Assembly (NCBI GenBank): GCA_024743315.1
Contig: JANSWU010000006.1
Coordinates: 279,416 to 343,415 of the forward strand
Direction of reading: 5' to 3'
DNA: 64,000 nt
Source of the DNA: Hyphomonadaceae bacterium
Lineage (GTDB): Bacteria > Pseudomonadota > Alphaproteobacteria > Caulobacterales > Hyphomonadaceae
Shown here in pieces: positions 9,172-17,267 of the stretch (position 1 is its first letter; each line of letters starts with the position of its first letter). Position numbers and translations under genes: made by a program. Below the pieces are notes generated by a model. That model saw only the letters and a list, made by a program, of their open reading frames with translations. It was not told the DNA's origin and ran no database searches.

Positions 9172-10173
9172 TTAGGGTTTGAAGGTCCGCGCCCGCTTGG
9201 TGATCTTGATCGCCATTTTATTGCCCTTGCGCCCCATACGGCCCTCAAAGGCGGGCTCGCCGTCACGGTCTCCAGAAAGCAATTCCACCGGCTGATCACC
9301 CGGCAATCCCAGCAACAGGGTCGAGCCAGCTTTTAGCGCTGTAATGCGGCTGAGTGGAACAGATAGGCTCGCCAGGCGTGCAGTCACCAAAGCTGTGATC
9401 GGCACGGCGGGGGCTTCGGGCCTATCAGCGAACAATTCATGCACGTCGAGCGGTGATTGGATCACTGCCAGGTCCGTGTGCAGGCCTGGCGCTTCAACGG
9501 AGAATTCAGACACGGTGACTTCGTGCGCGGGCAACAAACTGCTGACATATGGCACATCCGTTTCAATCGACTGAAGGCGCCATTCCGGCTCAAGGGCTTG
9601 TCCGAATGGCACAAGCAATTGTTCCAAAAGTGCACAATCAATGGCGCTAAGCGACCAGCCATCGCCGATCCGCCCTGTCGATCCACGCGCACCGCAGGCG
9701 CGGGCAATAATCGCATCGGCGAGCAAGGGCGGTAGACAAATCAAGGCGCGAATGTCTGCTTCGCTCGGACCAATACATGCGATCGCGCTGGATTTGCCAT
9801 TCAACAATCCGGACATGTCTTCGCGTTTAATGGTCGCCGACTGGCTGGAAACGATCGCAGCTTTCAGGCCCGTCCCGGCGCCAAGCGCACGAGACAAGCG
9901 CGCCCCAAGAATGCGATCGCGTTCAAGCTGTTCCGGGTTACTTGTGAGCTCGTGTACATCAAATGAGGGTGTGGGCCGAGGCTCGACGTGTTCCGGTACT
10001 TCCACCGCCGGGGCATCAAGGTTTGGGCGCAACAAGGCTTCAATCTCGGCGGCGCTCAATACGCCGCGCGCAGTTGGAAAAACATGGTCCTCCTCGCGCT
10101 CGATCACAGCAGTCTTATCACTGGCATCCATCTGCCAGTCATCCTCCTGTTTGCTGTCGGGACCGTTCCGCAT
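9172..10173 (-). CDS. fliM: Flagellar motor switch protein FliM
   Basis: A 333-residue cytoplasmic C-ring protein. The N-terminal motif LSAAEIEALL (about residues 39-48) matches the FliM peptide that binds phospho-CheY. A divergent middle domain follows. The last ~75 residues form a SpoA domain (VPLSRITALKAGSTLLLGLP...GRKGNKMAIKI) that packs with FliN/FliG. An alternative ATG at 10131 is preceded at a long spacing by AGGAGG. It lies 91 nt downstream of dksA on the same strand, with no other flagellar structural gene beside it. A TTAAC-N3-GTTAA palindrome sits upstream. Confidence 0.8.
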   Translation of the reverse strand: MRNGPDSKQEDDWQMDASDKTAVIEREEDHVFPTARGVLSAAEIEALLRPNLDAPAVEVPEHVEPRPTPSFDVHELTSNPEQLERDRILGARLSRALGAGTGLKAAIVSSQSATIKREDMSGLLNGKSSAIACIGPSEADIRALICLPPLLADAIIARACGARGSTGRIGDGWSLSAIDCALLEQLLVPFGQALEPEWRLQSIETDVPYVSSLLPAHEVTVSEFSVEAPGLHTDLAVIQSPLDVHELFADRPEAPAVPITALVTARLASLSVPLSRITALKAGSTLLLGLPGDQPVELLSGDRDGEPAFEGRMGRKGNKMAIKITKRARTFKP

Positions 10174-10208
10174 TCTGCACCTGTCACCAGTGAAAGCTTA
10201 TCAGTGCG

Positions 10209-10221
10209 TTAACACGGTTAA
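10209..10221. promoter_or_regulatory. TTAAC-N3-GTTAA palindrome upstream of fliM
   Basis: A perfect inverted repeat TTAAC-acg-GTTAA centred about 42 nt upstream of the fliM start. CtrA, which controls flagellar genes in this group, recognises TTAA-N7-TTAA. Here the TTAA spacing is 5, so the fit is imperfect. The position before a flagellar gene makes it a plausible regulator site. Confidence 0.35.
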
Positions 10222-10264
10222 TGAAGCGTTAGGATTTTGGAGTCCGTGTAGACAGATTCGCTGC

Positions 10265-10681
10265 CTAATCGTCGCGCACCACGCGCTCATTGCGCTCATG
10301 GCGTTCCTGCGCCTCGAGGCTGAGCGTGGCGGTCGGACGGGCTTCGAGGCGGCGCAAACCGATTGGCTCGCCTGTATCATCGCAATAACCATAAGTGCCT
10401 TCGTCGATCCGCCGGATCGCGGCATCGATCTTTGAGATCAGTTTACGCTGGCGATCGCGGGTGCGCAGCTCTAGCGCCTTGTCGCTTTCCGCGGACGCAC
10501 GATCCACGAGATCGGGGTGGTTGGACGATTCCGCGCGAAGATTGCCAATCGTGACTTTCGCGCCGTCAAGGATATCGGCCTTCCAGTCTTCGAGCTTTTT
10601 CCGGAAGTAAGCTTTCTGCTTACTGTTCATGAATTCCTCGTCGTCCGACGGCGTGTAGCCATTGAGTTCGTAGTCGCCCAT
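10265..10681 (-). CDS. dksA: RNA polymerase-binding regulator DksA (one-cysteine type)
   Basis: A 138-residue protein starting at the ATG at 10681; a longer reading back to 10846 adds unrelated residues. The coiled-coil tip motif DLVDRAS keeps the DxxDxA pattern that reaches into the RNA polymerase secondary channel. The C-terminal globular part reads YCDDTGEPIGLRRLEARPTATLSLEAQERHER. Of the four zinc-binding cysteines of E. coli DksA only the first is present, as is usual for alphaproteobacterial DksA. It modulates rRNA and amino-acid promoters with ppGpp. It is followed by fliM on the same strand. Confidence 0.92.
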   Translation of the reverse strand: MGDYELNGYTPSDDEEFMNSKQKAYFRKKLEDWKADILDGAKVTIGNLRAESSNHPDLVDRASAESDKALELRTRDRQRKLISKIDAAIRRIDEGTYGYCDDTGEPIGLRRLEARPTATLSLEAQERHERNERVVRDD

Positions 10682-10914
10682 GGAATCAAATCCTCTACCG
10701 AGTTTTGCGGCCCTATACTGCGGACCCGCTGGATAGGCAATCGCAATAATCAGACCAATTAGCCGCATACCTACTCCGAATTGTGGCGCTCGCTGGGCTC
10801 GGACAAGGCTTTTGCAGTTTGACCGGTAACGAAGACTTGATTTCATCCACGTCTCTGTGCGCTAAAGGGAATGGCGAAGCTGCGGGCGTGAGAAGACAGG
10901 AACGGGCCGAGTAT

Positions 10915-12207
10915 ATGACCTCCCGGTGGAGACAACGTGAAGTCCAGCGGCCATCCACCTGGCGACAATCCCTATTGTTCAACAGTTTGATCCTGTTGCT
11001 ACCCATCTTCGCAGCGCGGATCGTGATTGCCGCGTTCACTTCTGACATCGCAACTGACCCACTAAGCTTGGAAGCGCGGACTGAAACGCGCCAGGAAATC
11101 GATGCTGAATTTCAAAGCTTGGTGATTCCAAACGGGACAGAACGCCAGGCTTGGGCCGGACGGATTGATCAGATGCTGGATGAGCGGGCTTTTTCAGCGG
11201 CGCGGGGCTATTTGCTCGCGGCTCCCCTGATGCTCAACAAACAGGATTCAGCTGCAGTGCTCGCGGCCGCAGATGCGGAAAGTTCAGGCAGCCGAGACCA
11301 ACGCCTGGCCCGCGCCGCGCTGCTCTTCCTGCCAGAGGAATTGCGCGCCAGCTATCAACGAACCACGGCGCCGCCGCCGCCGGTTGACCTTCCAGACGAA
11401 GACTCTCCAGACAGCAGCGTGGCCGCGGGTGATCTCGCCGGTGCAGACGAAGAACGCCCCGATACGCCTCGAGCGACGGGTGATTCGGTGCGCCTAACCC
11501 CGATCACCGAACCCTTCGCTGCGCCACGATCTTTCTTCATGCTGGGCGACCCAGCTGATTTGACCCGGCGCTCGCAACAATGGCTGGCGGGTGAGCCCGT
11601 CGACAGTCTGCAATTGCGATTGCGTGCCCTCGGTCTGCTCAATCAAGAAGATCCCAATCCAGAAGCTCAAGCGATATTTGAGAGCGCCTCCATTTTGCGT
11701 GCCGCCCATCGGGCTGGCCGCTTGAACGATCGCTTTGTCGGCTATCTCGGAAGCCGGATCGAGGATGCCTTGCCCGAAGCGGTATTGCGCGAAGAACTGA
11801 CAAAGGCGTTCGAGCCTGTCATGACCACTGAAGCCCGCACCGTTCAGGTCATCGCCGCTTTTGAAACCGCGTTGCAGCCGGAAGCGAAAGAGCGCTTGGC
11901 GCGGGACATGATGATCATTGCGCGGATCGCCGAGCTGACCAGTTCAACCGGCGCGATTACTTTGGTCGAATTGGCCACCACGCCAGAAGATATGCGCCGC
12001 GCGCTGCTGCTTTCCGAGGCGGGTGGGCACCGCTCGGTTGCCCTGGCCCGCGAAATGGGGCCTGAAGTGCTTGGCCTGGCGCAAATCGGCGTTAAATGGA
12101 GCCGTAATCTTGTCTTCCAGGTCATGGGCCTAATGGCGCTCGGCATGGCCCTGATTTGGACCACGCTGTCGGCCTTGACCCAAGCTGAAGCGATCCGCTT
12201 GCGCTAA
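10915..12207 (+). CDS. Hypothetical membrane protein
   Basis: I do not recognise this 430-residue protein. The ATG at 10915 is chosen; an upstream start at 10783 would add 44 low-complexity residues overlapping the dksA leader region. A basic N-terminus (MTSRWRQREVQR) leads into a transmembrane helix at about 22-42. A large Ala/Glu-rich, probably helical domain follows, interrupted by a Pro/Asp-rich linker near residues 150-195. A second transmembrane helix lies at about 395-418 before a short tail. The arrangement suggests both termini in the cytoplasm and a periplasmic body. It is divergent from dksA and overlaps marC convergently by 4 nt. Confidence 0.7.
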   Translation: MTSRWRQREVQRPSTWRQSLLFNSLILLLPIFAARIVIAAFTSDIATDPLSLEARTETRQEIDAEFQSLVIPNGTERQAWAGRIDQMLDERAFSAARGYLLAAPLMLNKQDSAAVLAAADAESSGSRDQRLARAALLFLPEELRASYQRTTAPPPPVDLPDEDSPDSSVAAGDLAGADEERPDTPRATGDSVRLTPITEPFAAPRSFFMLGDPADLTRRSQQWLAGEPVDSLQLRLRALGLLNQEDPNPEAQAIFESASILRAAHRAGRLNDRFVGYLGSRIEDALPEAVLREELTKAFEPVMTTEARTVQVIAAFETALQPEAKERLARDMMIIARIAELTSSTGAITLVELATTPEDMRRALLLSEAGGHRSVALAREMGPEVLGLAQIGVKWSRNLVFQVMGLMALGMALIWTTLSALTQAEAIRLR

Positions 12208-12854
12208 AGGCCGAACGCGCCCTTGATCCCGTCAATCAGGAGCTGAACTGACAAAGCCGCCAGGATCACACCGAAGATCCGAGTAATCGCCCCGGCAATG
12301 CTCTCGCCCATGGCTTTGACCAGAGGACCGGCGGCGAGGAAGACCATCAAACAGATCAGCATGTTTGCTCCGATCGCGCTCAGCACAGCGCTTTTGGCAA
12401 TCCAATCTTCATGCTGAGACATATACAGCATGGCGGTTGCAATCGATCCGGGTCCAGCCAGCATCGGAATACCGATTGGAAAGACTGAGACATCATCGAG
12501 GTGTTCCTTGGTGTCCTCAACATCTGCGAGAACAGAGTCGGCGCGGTTTTCGCGGCGTTCCGTGCGTTTCTCAAACACCATATCGAGCGCGATGAGGAAC
12601 AGGAGCACACCACCTGCAGCGCGAAAAGCATCGATCGTAATGTGCAACTGATCGAGCAGCCAGGCCCCGAAAAAGGCAAAGCCAAATATGATCAGCGTGC
12701 CGACAATCACTGACCGGATAGCCATGGACCGGCGATAGCTGGCCGGTCCGCGCGCCGTCAGCGAAGCGAATACGGGCGCAACACCGGGCGCATCAATCAA
12801 TACGAAGAACGTAACGAATGAGGCCAGAAAAATTGGAATGAATTCGCCGGGCAT
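12204..12854 (-). CDS. MarC family (UPF0056) membrane protein
   Basis: A 216-residue protein with six hydrophobic helices and the family start FLASFVTFFVLIDAPGVAPVFASLT. The central loop carries IGIPMLAGPGSIATAM, the signature of MarC/NAAT-type transporters. The substrate is not established; the old link to multiple antibiotic resistance was withdrawn for E. coli MarC. A good ribosome binding site (GGGAG) precedes the ATG. It is the last gene before the convergent hypothetical membrane protein and lies 34 nt beyond the end of the gene that follows flbT, so it may belong to a loose operon. Confidence 0.88.
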   Translation of the reverse strand: MPGEFIPIFLASFVTFFVLIDAPGVAPVFASLTARGPASYRRSMAIRSVIVGTLIIFGFAFFGAWLLDQLHITIDAFRAAGGVLLFLIALDMVFEKRTERRENRADSVLADVEDTKEHLDDVSVFPIGIPMLAGPGSIATAMLYMSQHEDWIAKSAVLSAIGANMLICLMVFLAAGPLVKAMGESIAGAITRIFGVILAALSVQLLIDGIKGAFGL

Positions 12855-12888
12855 GATGCGGCTCCCTCAAAAAACTGAAGGCAGGCCC

Positions 12889-13200
12889 TTATCCCTGATC
12901 TTTCAGCGCGTCGAGGATAGCGGCCACATCGGGATGCATGTCGGGTTTGCCAGAACGCATAGGAACGACCGTAGGCGCGATTTCGCCCGATGAAAGCGAC
13001 AGGATCATGCGATGTCCGCGCAGGCGCTGTAACAGGCCCTGCAAGCCCTTAACCCCATCCGCGCGCAGGGTTTTGCCGTCGCCGATCTCAACACAAATAT
13101 TGTCTGGCGCGGTGCCGCCTTCGATCATGGCAATGCCATCATCAAGCGATACAATCGGAGGAGTTTCGGAAAGCTCTTTCATACTGGAAGTGTCAGCCAT
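12889..13200 (-). CDS. Hypothetical protein encoded with flbT
   Basis: A 104-residue soluble protein I do not recognise. The ATG at 13200 overlaps the last 8 nt of flbT, showing translational coupling; a longer reading to 13269 lies inside flbT. The sequence contains a compact alpha/beta-looking segment (NICVEIGDGKTLRADGVKGL, then QGLLQRLRGHRMILSLSSGEI) and ends with DVAAILDALKDQG. No signal peptide, membrane helix or cysteine is visible. Its tight linkage to the flagellin mRNA regulator suggests a flagellar or post-transcriptional role, but that is inference from position only. Confidence 0.75.
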   Translation of the reverse strand: MADTSSMKELSETPPIVSLDDGIAMIEGGTAPDNICVEIGDGKTLRADGVKGLQGLLQRLRGHRMILSLSSGEIAPTVVPMRSGKPDMHPDVAAILDALKDQG

Positions 13201-13579
13201 TCCCCGCCTCCGCCGCCTTGAGAAGTTTGCGGCACAAGGAAAGCGCTTGATACGTTTCGCCAGCAGCACACGCCGTCGAAATCTTGATAAGTTGCTCGCG
13301 CTCGTCCGCGCTGTCTGTTGTATTCAGAACGGCGGCAATCGCTGTCACCGTTTGATCGTAAAGCTGCCCCTCGGTTTCGCCGGTCAGGTACATTTGCATG
13401 ACCGCGAAATAAAGATGCTCTTCCGGGCTTTCAGTGGCCTCTGGCTCGAGCACGTCTTTTTGTCGGAGCACGCGCGCCTGATTTTGCAACAAAATCGTGC
13501 CACGTCTGTCACCATTGCGAAGCACAGCACCGTTCACGACGACCGCTTCCTTAGGCTTCAGAGACAGTTTGAGTGGCAT
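13193..13579 (-). CDS. flbT: Flagellin synthesis post-transcriptional regulator FlbT
   Basis: A 128-residue protein. The ATG at 13579 is preceded by AGGAG at a good distance; the reading upstream to 13666 is not conserved-looking. The start MPLKLSLKPKEAVVVNGAVLRNGDRRGTILLQNQARVLR is the FlbT signature, and the C-terminus carries YQALSLCRKLLK. In Caulobacter, FlbT binds the 5' leader of flagellin mRNA and limits its translation until the hook is assembled, with FlaF acting in opposition. No flaF or flagellin gene is in this window. It is the first gene of a pair with the 104-residue hypothetical. Confidence 0.92.
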   Translation of the reverse strand: MPLKLSLKPKEAVVVNGAVLRNGDRRGTILLQNQARVLRQKDVLEPEATESPEEHLYFAVMQMYLTGETEGQLYDQTVTAIAAVLNTTDSADEREQLIKISTACAAGETYQALSLCRKLLKAAEAGNG

Positions 13580-13703
13580 GATCCACGCTCCTTGATCGTA
13601 AAAAAATACGCTCAAATGGTTAACGCAGACTTTCAATTTCGTAACGTCGCACCGAAACCCCAGCACAAACAGATGCTTAGATACTCCCGGATCACGCTGA
13701 ATA

Positions 13704-13721
13704 GATTCGCTGCAGCGAATC
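13704..13721. promoter_or_regulatory. 18-bp perfect palindrome between flbT and moxR
   Basis: GATTCGCTGCAGCGAATC is perfectly self-complementary. It lies 125 nt upstream of flbT and 82 nt upstream of moxR, in their shared divergent promoter region. Perfect symmetry of this length suits a dimeric regulator site, but no regulator is identified. Confidence 0.4.
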
Positions 13722-13802
13722 AGTGCCTTCCCGCGCGTTAGTCCTTGCTTCTGAAGGTCGGGGGCTTATCCTTAGCGTAAACGTAAACAGTGAGGCCCTC
13801 CC

Positions 13803-14672
13803 ATGCGCTTTGAAGGCACCGAAAACTATGTCGCAACCGATGATCTGCGTGTCGCGGTCAATGCCGCGATTGAATTGGAGCGCCCGCTCCTGATCAAAGG
13901 TGAACCTGGTACGGGCAAGACCGTGCTTGCGATTGAAGTCGCCAAGGCGTTGGATTGCGAACTGATAGAATGGCACATCAAATCGACTACGAAAGCGGCT
14001 CAGGGTCTTTACGAGTATGACGCGGTGTCGCGCCTGCGTGATGGTCAGATGGGCGAAGAGCGTGCCAAGGACGTCAAGAATTACATCAAGAAGGGCAAAC
14101 TGTGGGAGGCCTTCACCGCCAAGAAACGCCCCATCTTGCTGATCGACGAGATCGACAAAGCCGACATCGAATTCCCAAACGATTTGCTGCAAGAACTCGA
14201 TCGCATGGAGTTTTACGTCTATGAGACCGATGAAACGATCAAAGCCAAGCAGCGCCCGATTGTGATCATCACCTCGAACAATGAGAAAGAATTGCCCGAC
14301 GCCTTCCTGCGTCGCTGCTTCTTCCACTTCATCAAATTCCCGGACGAGCAGACGATGAAAGAAATTGTCGACGTCCACTATCCCGGCATCAAGGAAAAGC
14401 TCGTGTCTGATGCGCTGACGACGTTTTATTCCATGCGCGAAGTGCCAGGTATGAAGAAAAAACCATCGACGTCAGAACTGCTGGATTGGCTGAAACTGTT
14501 GATGAATGAGGATGTGGATCTCGAAACCTTGCGTGAGCAGGATCCAGAGAAACTCACCCCGCCGCTGCATGGGGCATTGCTCAAGAATGAGCAGGACGTT
14601 GCCCTGTTTGAGCGTCTGGCTTTCCTCAATCGTCGCCAATCCGGCCCAAGCCCACGCGGCCCGGCAGGCTAA
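13803..14672 (+). CDS. MoxR family AAA+ ATPase
   Basis: A 289-residue AAA+ ATPase. Walker A is GEPGTGKT near residue 38; Walker B is ILLIDEIDKAD near residue 117; sensor 1 is IVIITSNN near residue 158; the arginine finger region is FLRRCFFHF near residue 174. This subgroup (close to CbbQ/NorQ-like MoxR) acts as a chaperone that inserts cofactors or matures proteins, normally with a von Willebrand-domain partner such as CoxE encoded next door. No such partner follows here: the next gene, tlyA, is convergent and overlaps by 4 nt. The start is the ATG right after CCCTCCC. Confidence 0.88.
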   Translation: MRFEGTENYVATDDLRVAVNAAIELERPLLIKGEPGTGKTVLAIEVAKALDCELIEWHIKSTTKAAQGLYEYDAVSRLRDGQMGEERAKDVKNYIKKGKLWEAFTAKKRPILLIDEIDKADIEFPNDLLQELDRMEFYVYETDETIKAKQRPIVIITSNNEKELPDAFLRRCFFHFIKFPDEQTMKEIVDVHYPGIKEKLVSDALTTFYSMREVPGMKKKPSTSELLDWLKLLMNEDVDLETLREQDPEKLTPPLHGALLKNEQDVALFERLAFLNRRQSGPSPRGPAG

Positions 14673-15400
14673 GCTTTTACTGCGTAGATCAAGCGCTCGG
14701 CATTGCCGTCGCCGCCCTTGATTGGGCTGTTGGCGCGGGCGTGCACGCTCCAGCCCTGATTGGATAGCCAGTCGCAGAATGTATCTTCAGCGCGCTCTGT
14801 GGCGGCGGTATCGGTGACGATCCCGCCTTTGCCGACATATTCGCGACCAACCTCAAATTGGGGTTTGAACAGCGCGATGAGGTCCGCGTTCTGAGCCGCA
14901 AATGAGAGCGGCGTGCCGAGCAGTTTGTTCAGAGAAATGAAACTCGCATCACAGACCAGGATTTGCGGCGTCCCAACCTGATCCTGCGTTAAGCCGCGCG
15001 CATCGGTGGCTTCCAGTGAGATGACGCGCGGGTCTGCCCTGAGGCGGGCGTGTAATTGATCTCGCCCAACATCGACGGCGACCACCGAACTAGCGCCGTT
15101 TTCCAACAGGACCTCAGTGAATCCCCCCGTCGAGGCGCCAATATCAAGACAGTGTGCGCCGCGCGGGTCAATGTCGAATTCCAAAAGCGCCGCCGCCAGC
15201 TTGAGTCCGGCCCGGGAAACCCAGGGATGCGCGGGCGCAGCCTCAATCTTGGCGGTGGCAGAAATCTTCTCAGAGGCTTTTGTCAGAACGCGTCCGCTAA
15301 CCGTCACACGGCCCGCGTCGATCGCCGCCTGGGCACTCGCCCGGCTCTGGAAATGGCCAAGCGCGACAAGCACCTTGTCTGCGCGATCCTGCTTATCCAT
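14669..15400 (-). CDS. TlyA family rRNA 2'-O-methyltransferase
   Basis: A 243-residue protein from the ATG at 15400; a TTG at 15427 could add nine residues. An S4 RNA-binding domain occupies roughly residues 1-60 (RADKVLVALGHFQSRASAQAAIDAGRVTV). An FtsJ/RrmJ methyltransferase domain follows with the SAM-binding motif CLDIGASTGGFTEVLL near residue 85 and LVCDASFISL near residue 145. The K-D-K-E set expected for 2'-O-methylation seems present, including KPQFEVGREYVGKGG. TlyA modifies 16S and 23S rRNA cytidines and in some bacteria determines capreomycin sensitivity. It is convergent with moxR. Confidence 0.9.
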   Translation of the reverse strand: MDKQDRADKVLVALGHFQSRASAQAAIDAGRVTVSGRVLTKASEKISATAKIEAAPAHPWVSRAGLKLAAALLEFDIDPRGAHCLDIGASTGGFTEVLLENGASSVVAVDVGRDQLHARLRADPRVISLEATDARGLTQDQVGTPQILVCDASFISLNKLLGTPLSFAAQNADLIALFKPQFEVGREYVGKGGIVTDTAATERAEDTFCDWLSNQGWSVHARANSPIKGGDGNAERLIYAVKA

Positions 15401-15477
15401 CACTGCAAATGGCTCCGTGCCCCGCAAACCAGGTGTCCCGCGTTTGCCTTAAGCGTCTGTTTTGAGGTCCGTAAAGT

Positions 15478-17124
15478 CTAATCAAGCGACTTCGCGACGC
15501 GAAAGCCGATGCGTTCATCACGGCGACTGGCAGGCTCGGCCCCGCGCATGGCGGAGCGAACATAAGATGGCACCTTGCTGTAATCACCACCGCGGACCGG
15601 TCGAGAGCACCCTTCACTGCCGGGTATGGCAGCACCGGTCTTCGGCAACCCCGCATAGGAATTGCGGAAGCAATCGGCCGTCCATTCGGCGACATTGCCA
15701 TGCACCTCATGCAGGCCAAACGCATTCGGGGGGTAAGAACCAACAGCCGTAGGCATACGCAAATACGGCCCACCCACAGGCTTTCGGTCATAACTGCGCT
15801 GGCCATTATAATTAGCCTGTTCGCTGGATATTCCATCGCCCGTCGAAAACGGGGTCGTGGTTCCAGCCCGCGCGGCATATTCCCATTCTGCCTCTGACAG
15901 CAGGCGATAGGGTGTGCCCTCAACTTTCGAGTTGAGCCAGGCAATATAGGCTTCGGCATCGCCTGCATTCACATTCATCACGGGTCGGTCATCAAGGGCC
16001 CAGAGGGGATCTTTGCGCAGGTCTGCAGCAGGATCATGCGCGCATCCACCATCGGCGATGCAGGCACGATATTCCCCGAAAGAGACTTCGAACTTGCCGG
16101 CTGCGAAGCGCTCGATGGTGACTTCTCTTTGCGGGCCTTCATTGTCAAATCGACCCGACTCATTGGCGGGCGAGCCCATTATGAACGTGCCTTCTGGAAT
16201 CACCACCATTTCTGGACAGGCGTCGCAGTCTCGAAAGGTCGAGAAGTCGGAGAGGATTGGGTCCGCTTCTGGCGCCGGAGGTGTTTGATCACTTGCGCCC
16301 ATGTCCCGCCCCGTCGCGCCAGGCTCGATACTGATAGCTGTGTTGATCACCGCCGGCGCGGGTCTCGAACAATCGCCAAAACAGAAATCGTCGCCAATCA
16401 GGCCCGAATTATAGAAGGGCGTTTGTGCCCCACCCGTCGCGCGATTGACCTGATCAGCGACCCGTTTGAAGACCTGTTCGGCGATCAACCCATCCTGGCG
16501 GATGACCTGCGCCAGGGCCGCTGTATAGGGCGAATTGCTTCCAGCCCCGTCTGTGGCGGTAAAGCCAGGCTCTGTCGAGTACGACACCAATAGGCCCCGC
16601 GACCTTGCCACCGGAGCGAGACCACCGGATCCGGCCGACCGGCTCGAGCTTGGCAGCGGATTGTTTCGGCAGGCATCGAGGATCACGAAATTCACGCCAT
16701 TGCCGGCCGATCGTACATGCTGCAGGGCCTGACCAAGCCGCGGCGCTTGCGCCCAGATGTCCTGTTCGGTGCGCGCATTCGTATCCACGGGAATGAGGTA
16801 ATTATAGCCTTCTGATTGGACACCGTGACCGGCAAAATATATCAAACCCACCGCATCCGGTCCGGCCTGGCGAAGCCGCGCACCATGCCCCGCGAACGCA
16901 TCTTCCATTTCGTCTTCTGTGGCATTGAGCAACAACGTAACCTGAAAGCCAACATCTTCGAGCGCGCCTTTCATCAAGCGGGCATCGTTTTCCGGATTCA
17001 ACAGGGCCCAGCCTGTGGTTTCATATTTGCTGTTACCGATGACCAGCGCGATGCGGTCTTCCGCCATCGCGAGCACCGGAAACAAGATTGCCAGACAAAT
17101 CGAAATCAGCGCGCGCATCATCAT
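15478..17124 (-). CDS. Exported caspase-like protein with FGE/SUMF1-like C-terminal domain
   Basis: A 548-residue protein with a cleavable signal peptide (about residues 1-21, ending AMA). A peptidase C14 caspase fold occupies about 23-250: [11 protein letters not shown], catalytic His in YFAGHG (about residue 100) and Cys in ILDACRNNP (about residue 152). A Pro-rich linker follows. The FGE-sulfatase-like domain (about 299-548) starts with [15 protein letters not shown] and includes [29 protein letters not shown] and RPVRGGDYS...IGFRVA. The two catalytic Cys of true formylglycine-generating enzyme are absent, suggesting a binding role. GGAG precedes the ATG by 9 nt. A lipoprotein gene lies 143 nt upstream on the same strand. 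The role is unknown; a periplasmic protease switch is my inference. Confidence 0.85.
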   Translation of the reverse strand: MMMRALISICLAILFPVLAMAEDRIALVIGNSKYETTGWALLNPENDARLMKGALEDVGFQVTLLLNATEDEMEDAFAGHGARLRQAGPDAVGLIYFAGHGVQSEGYNYLIPVDTNARTEQDIWAQAPRLGQALQHVRSAGNGVNFVILDACRNNPLPSSSRSAGSGGLAPVARSRGLLVSYSTEPGFTATDGAGSNSPYTAALAQVIRQDGLIAEQVFKRVADQVNRATGGAQTPFYNSGLIGDDFCFGDCSRPAPAVINTAISIEPGATGRDMGASDQTPPAPEADPILSDFSTFRDCDACPEMVVIPEGTFIMGSPANESGRFDNEGPQREVTIERFAAGKFEVSFGEYRACIADGGCAHDPAADLRKDPLWALDDRPVMNVNAGDAEAYIAWLNSKVEGTPYRLLSEAEWEYAARAGTTTPFSTGDGISSEQANYNGQRSYDRKPVGGPYLRMPTAVGSYPPNAFGLHEVHGNVAEWTADCFRNSYAGLPKTGAAIPGSEGCSRPVRGGDYSKVPSYVRSAMRGAEPASRRDERIGFRVAKSLD

Positions 17125-17267
17125 TTGCGTTCACTCCATTTGGTGCTTTTTGGTGATCTGTCCCACACCAACGCACTCGCCCCCGCTCCCAGACTTGAGC
17201 ATATTACAGAGCCGTCATCCAGAGGTATTGTGTCAGGCTTTGGACACCCGAGAAGAACTCGCGGTGA

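Noticed and set aside
13692..14378. Long minus-strand frame opposite moxR
   Set aside because: It mirrors the codon pattern of the conserved moxR gene and has no recognisable protein motif.
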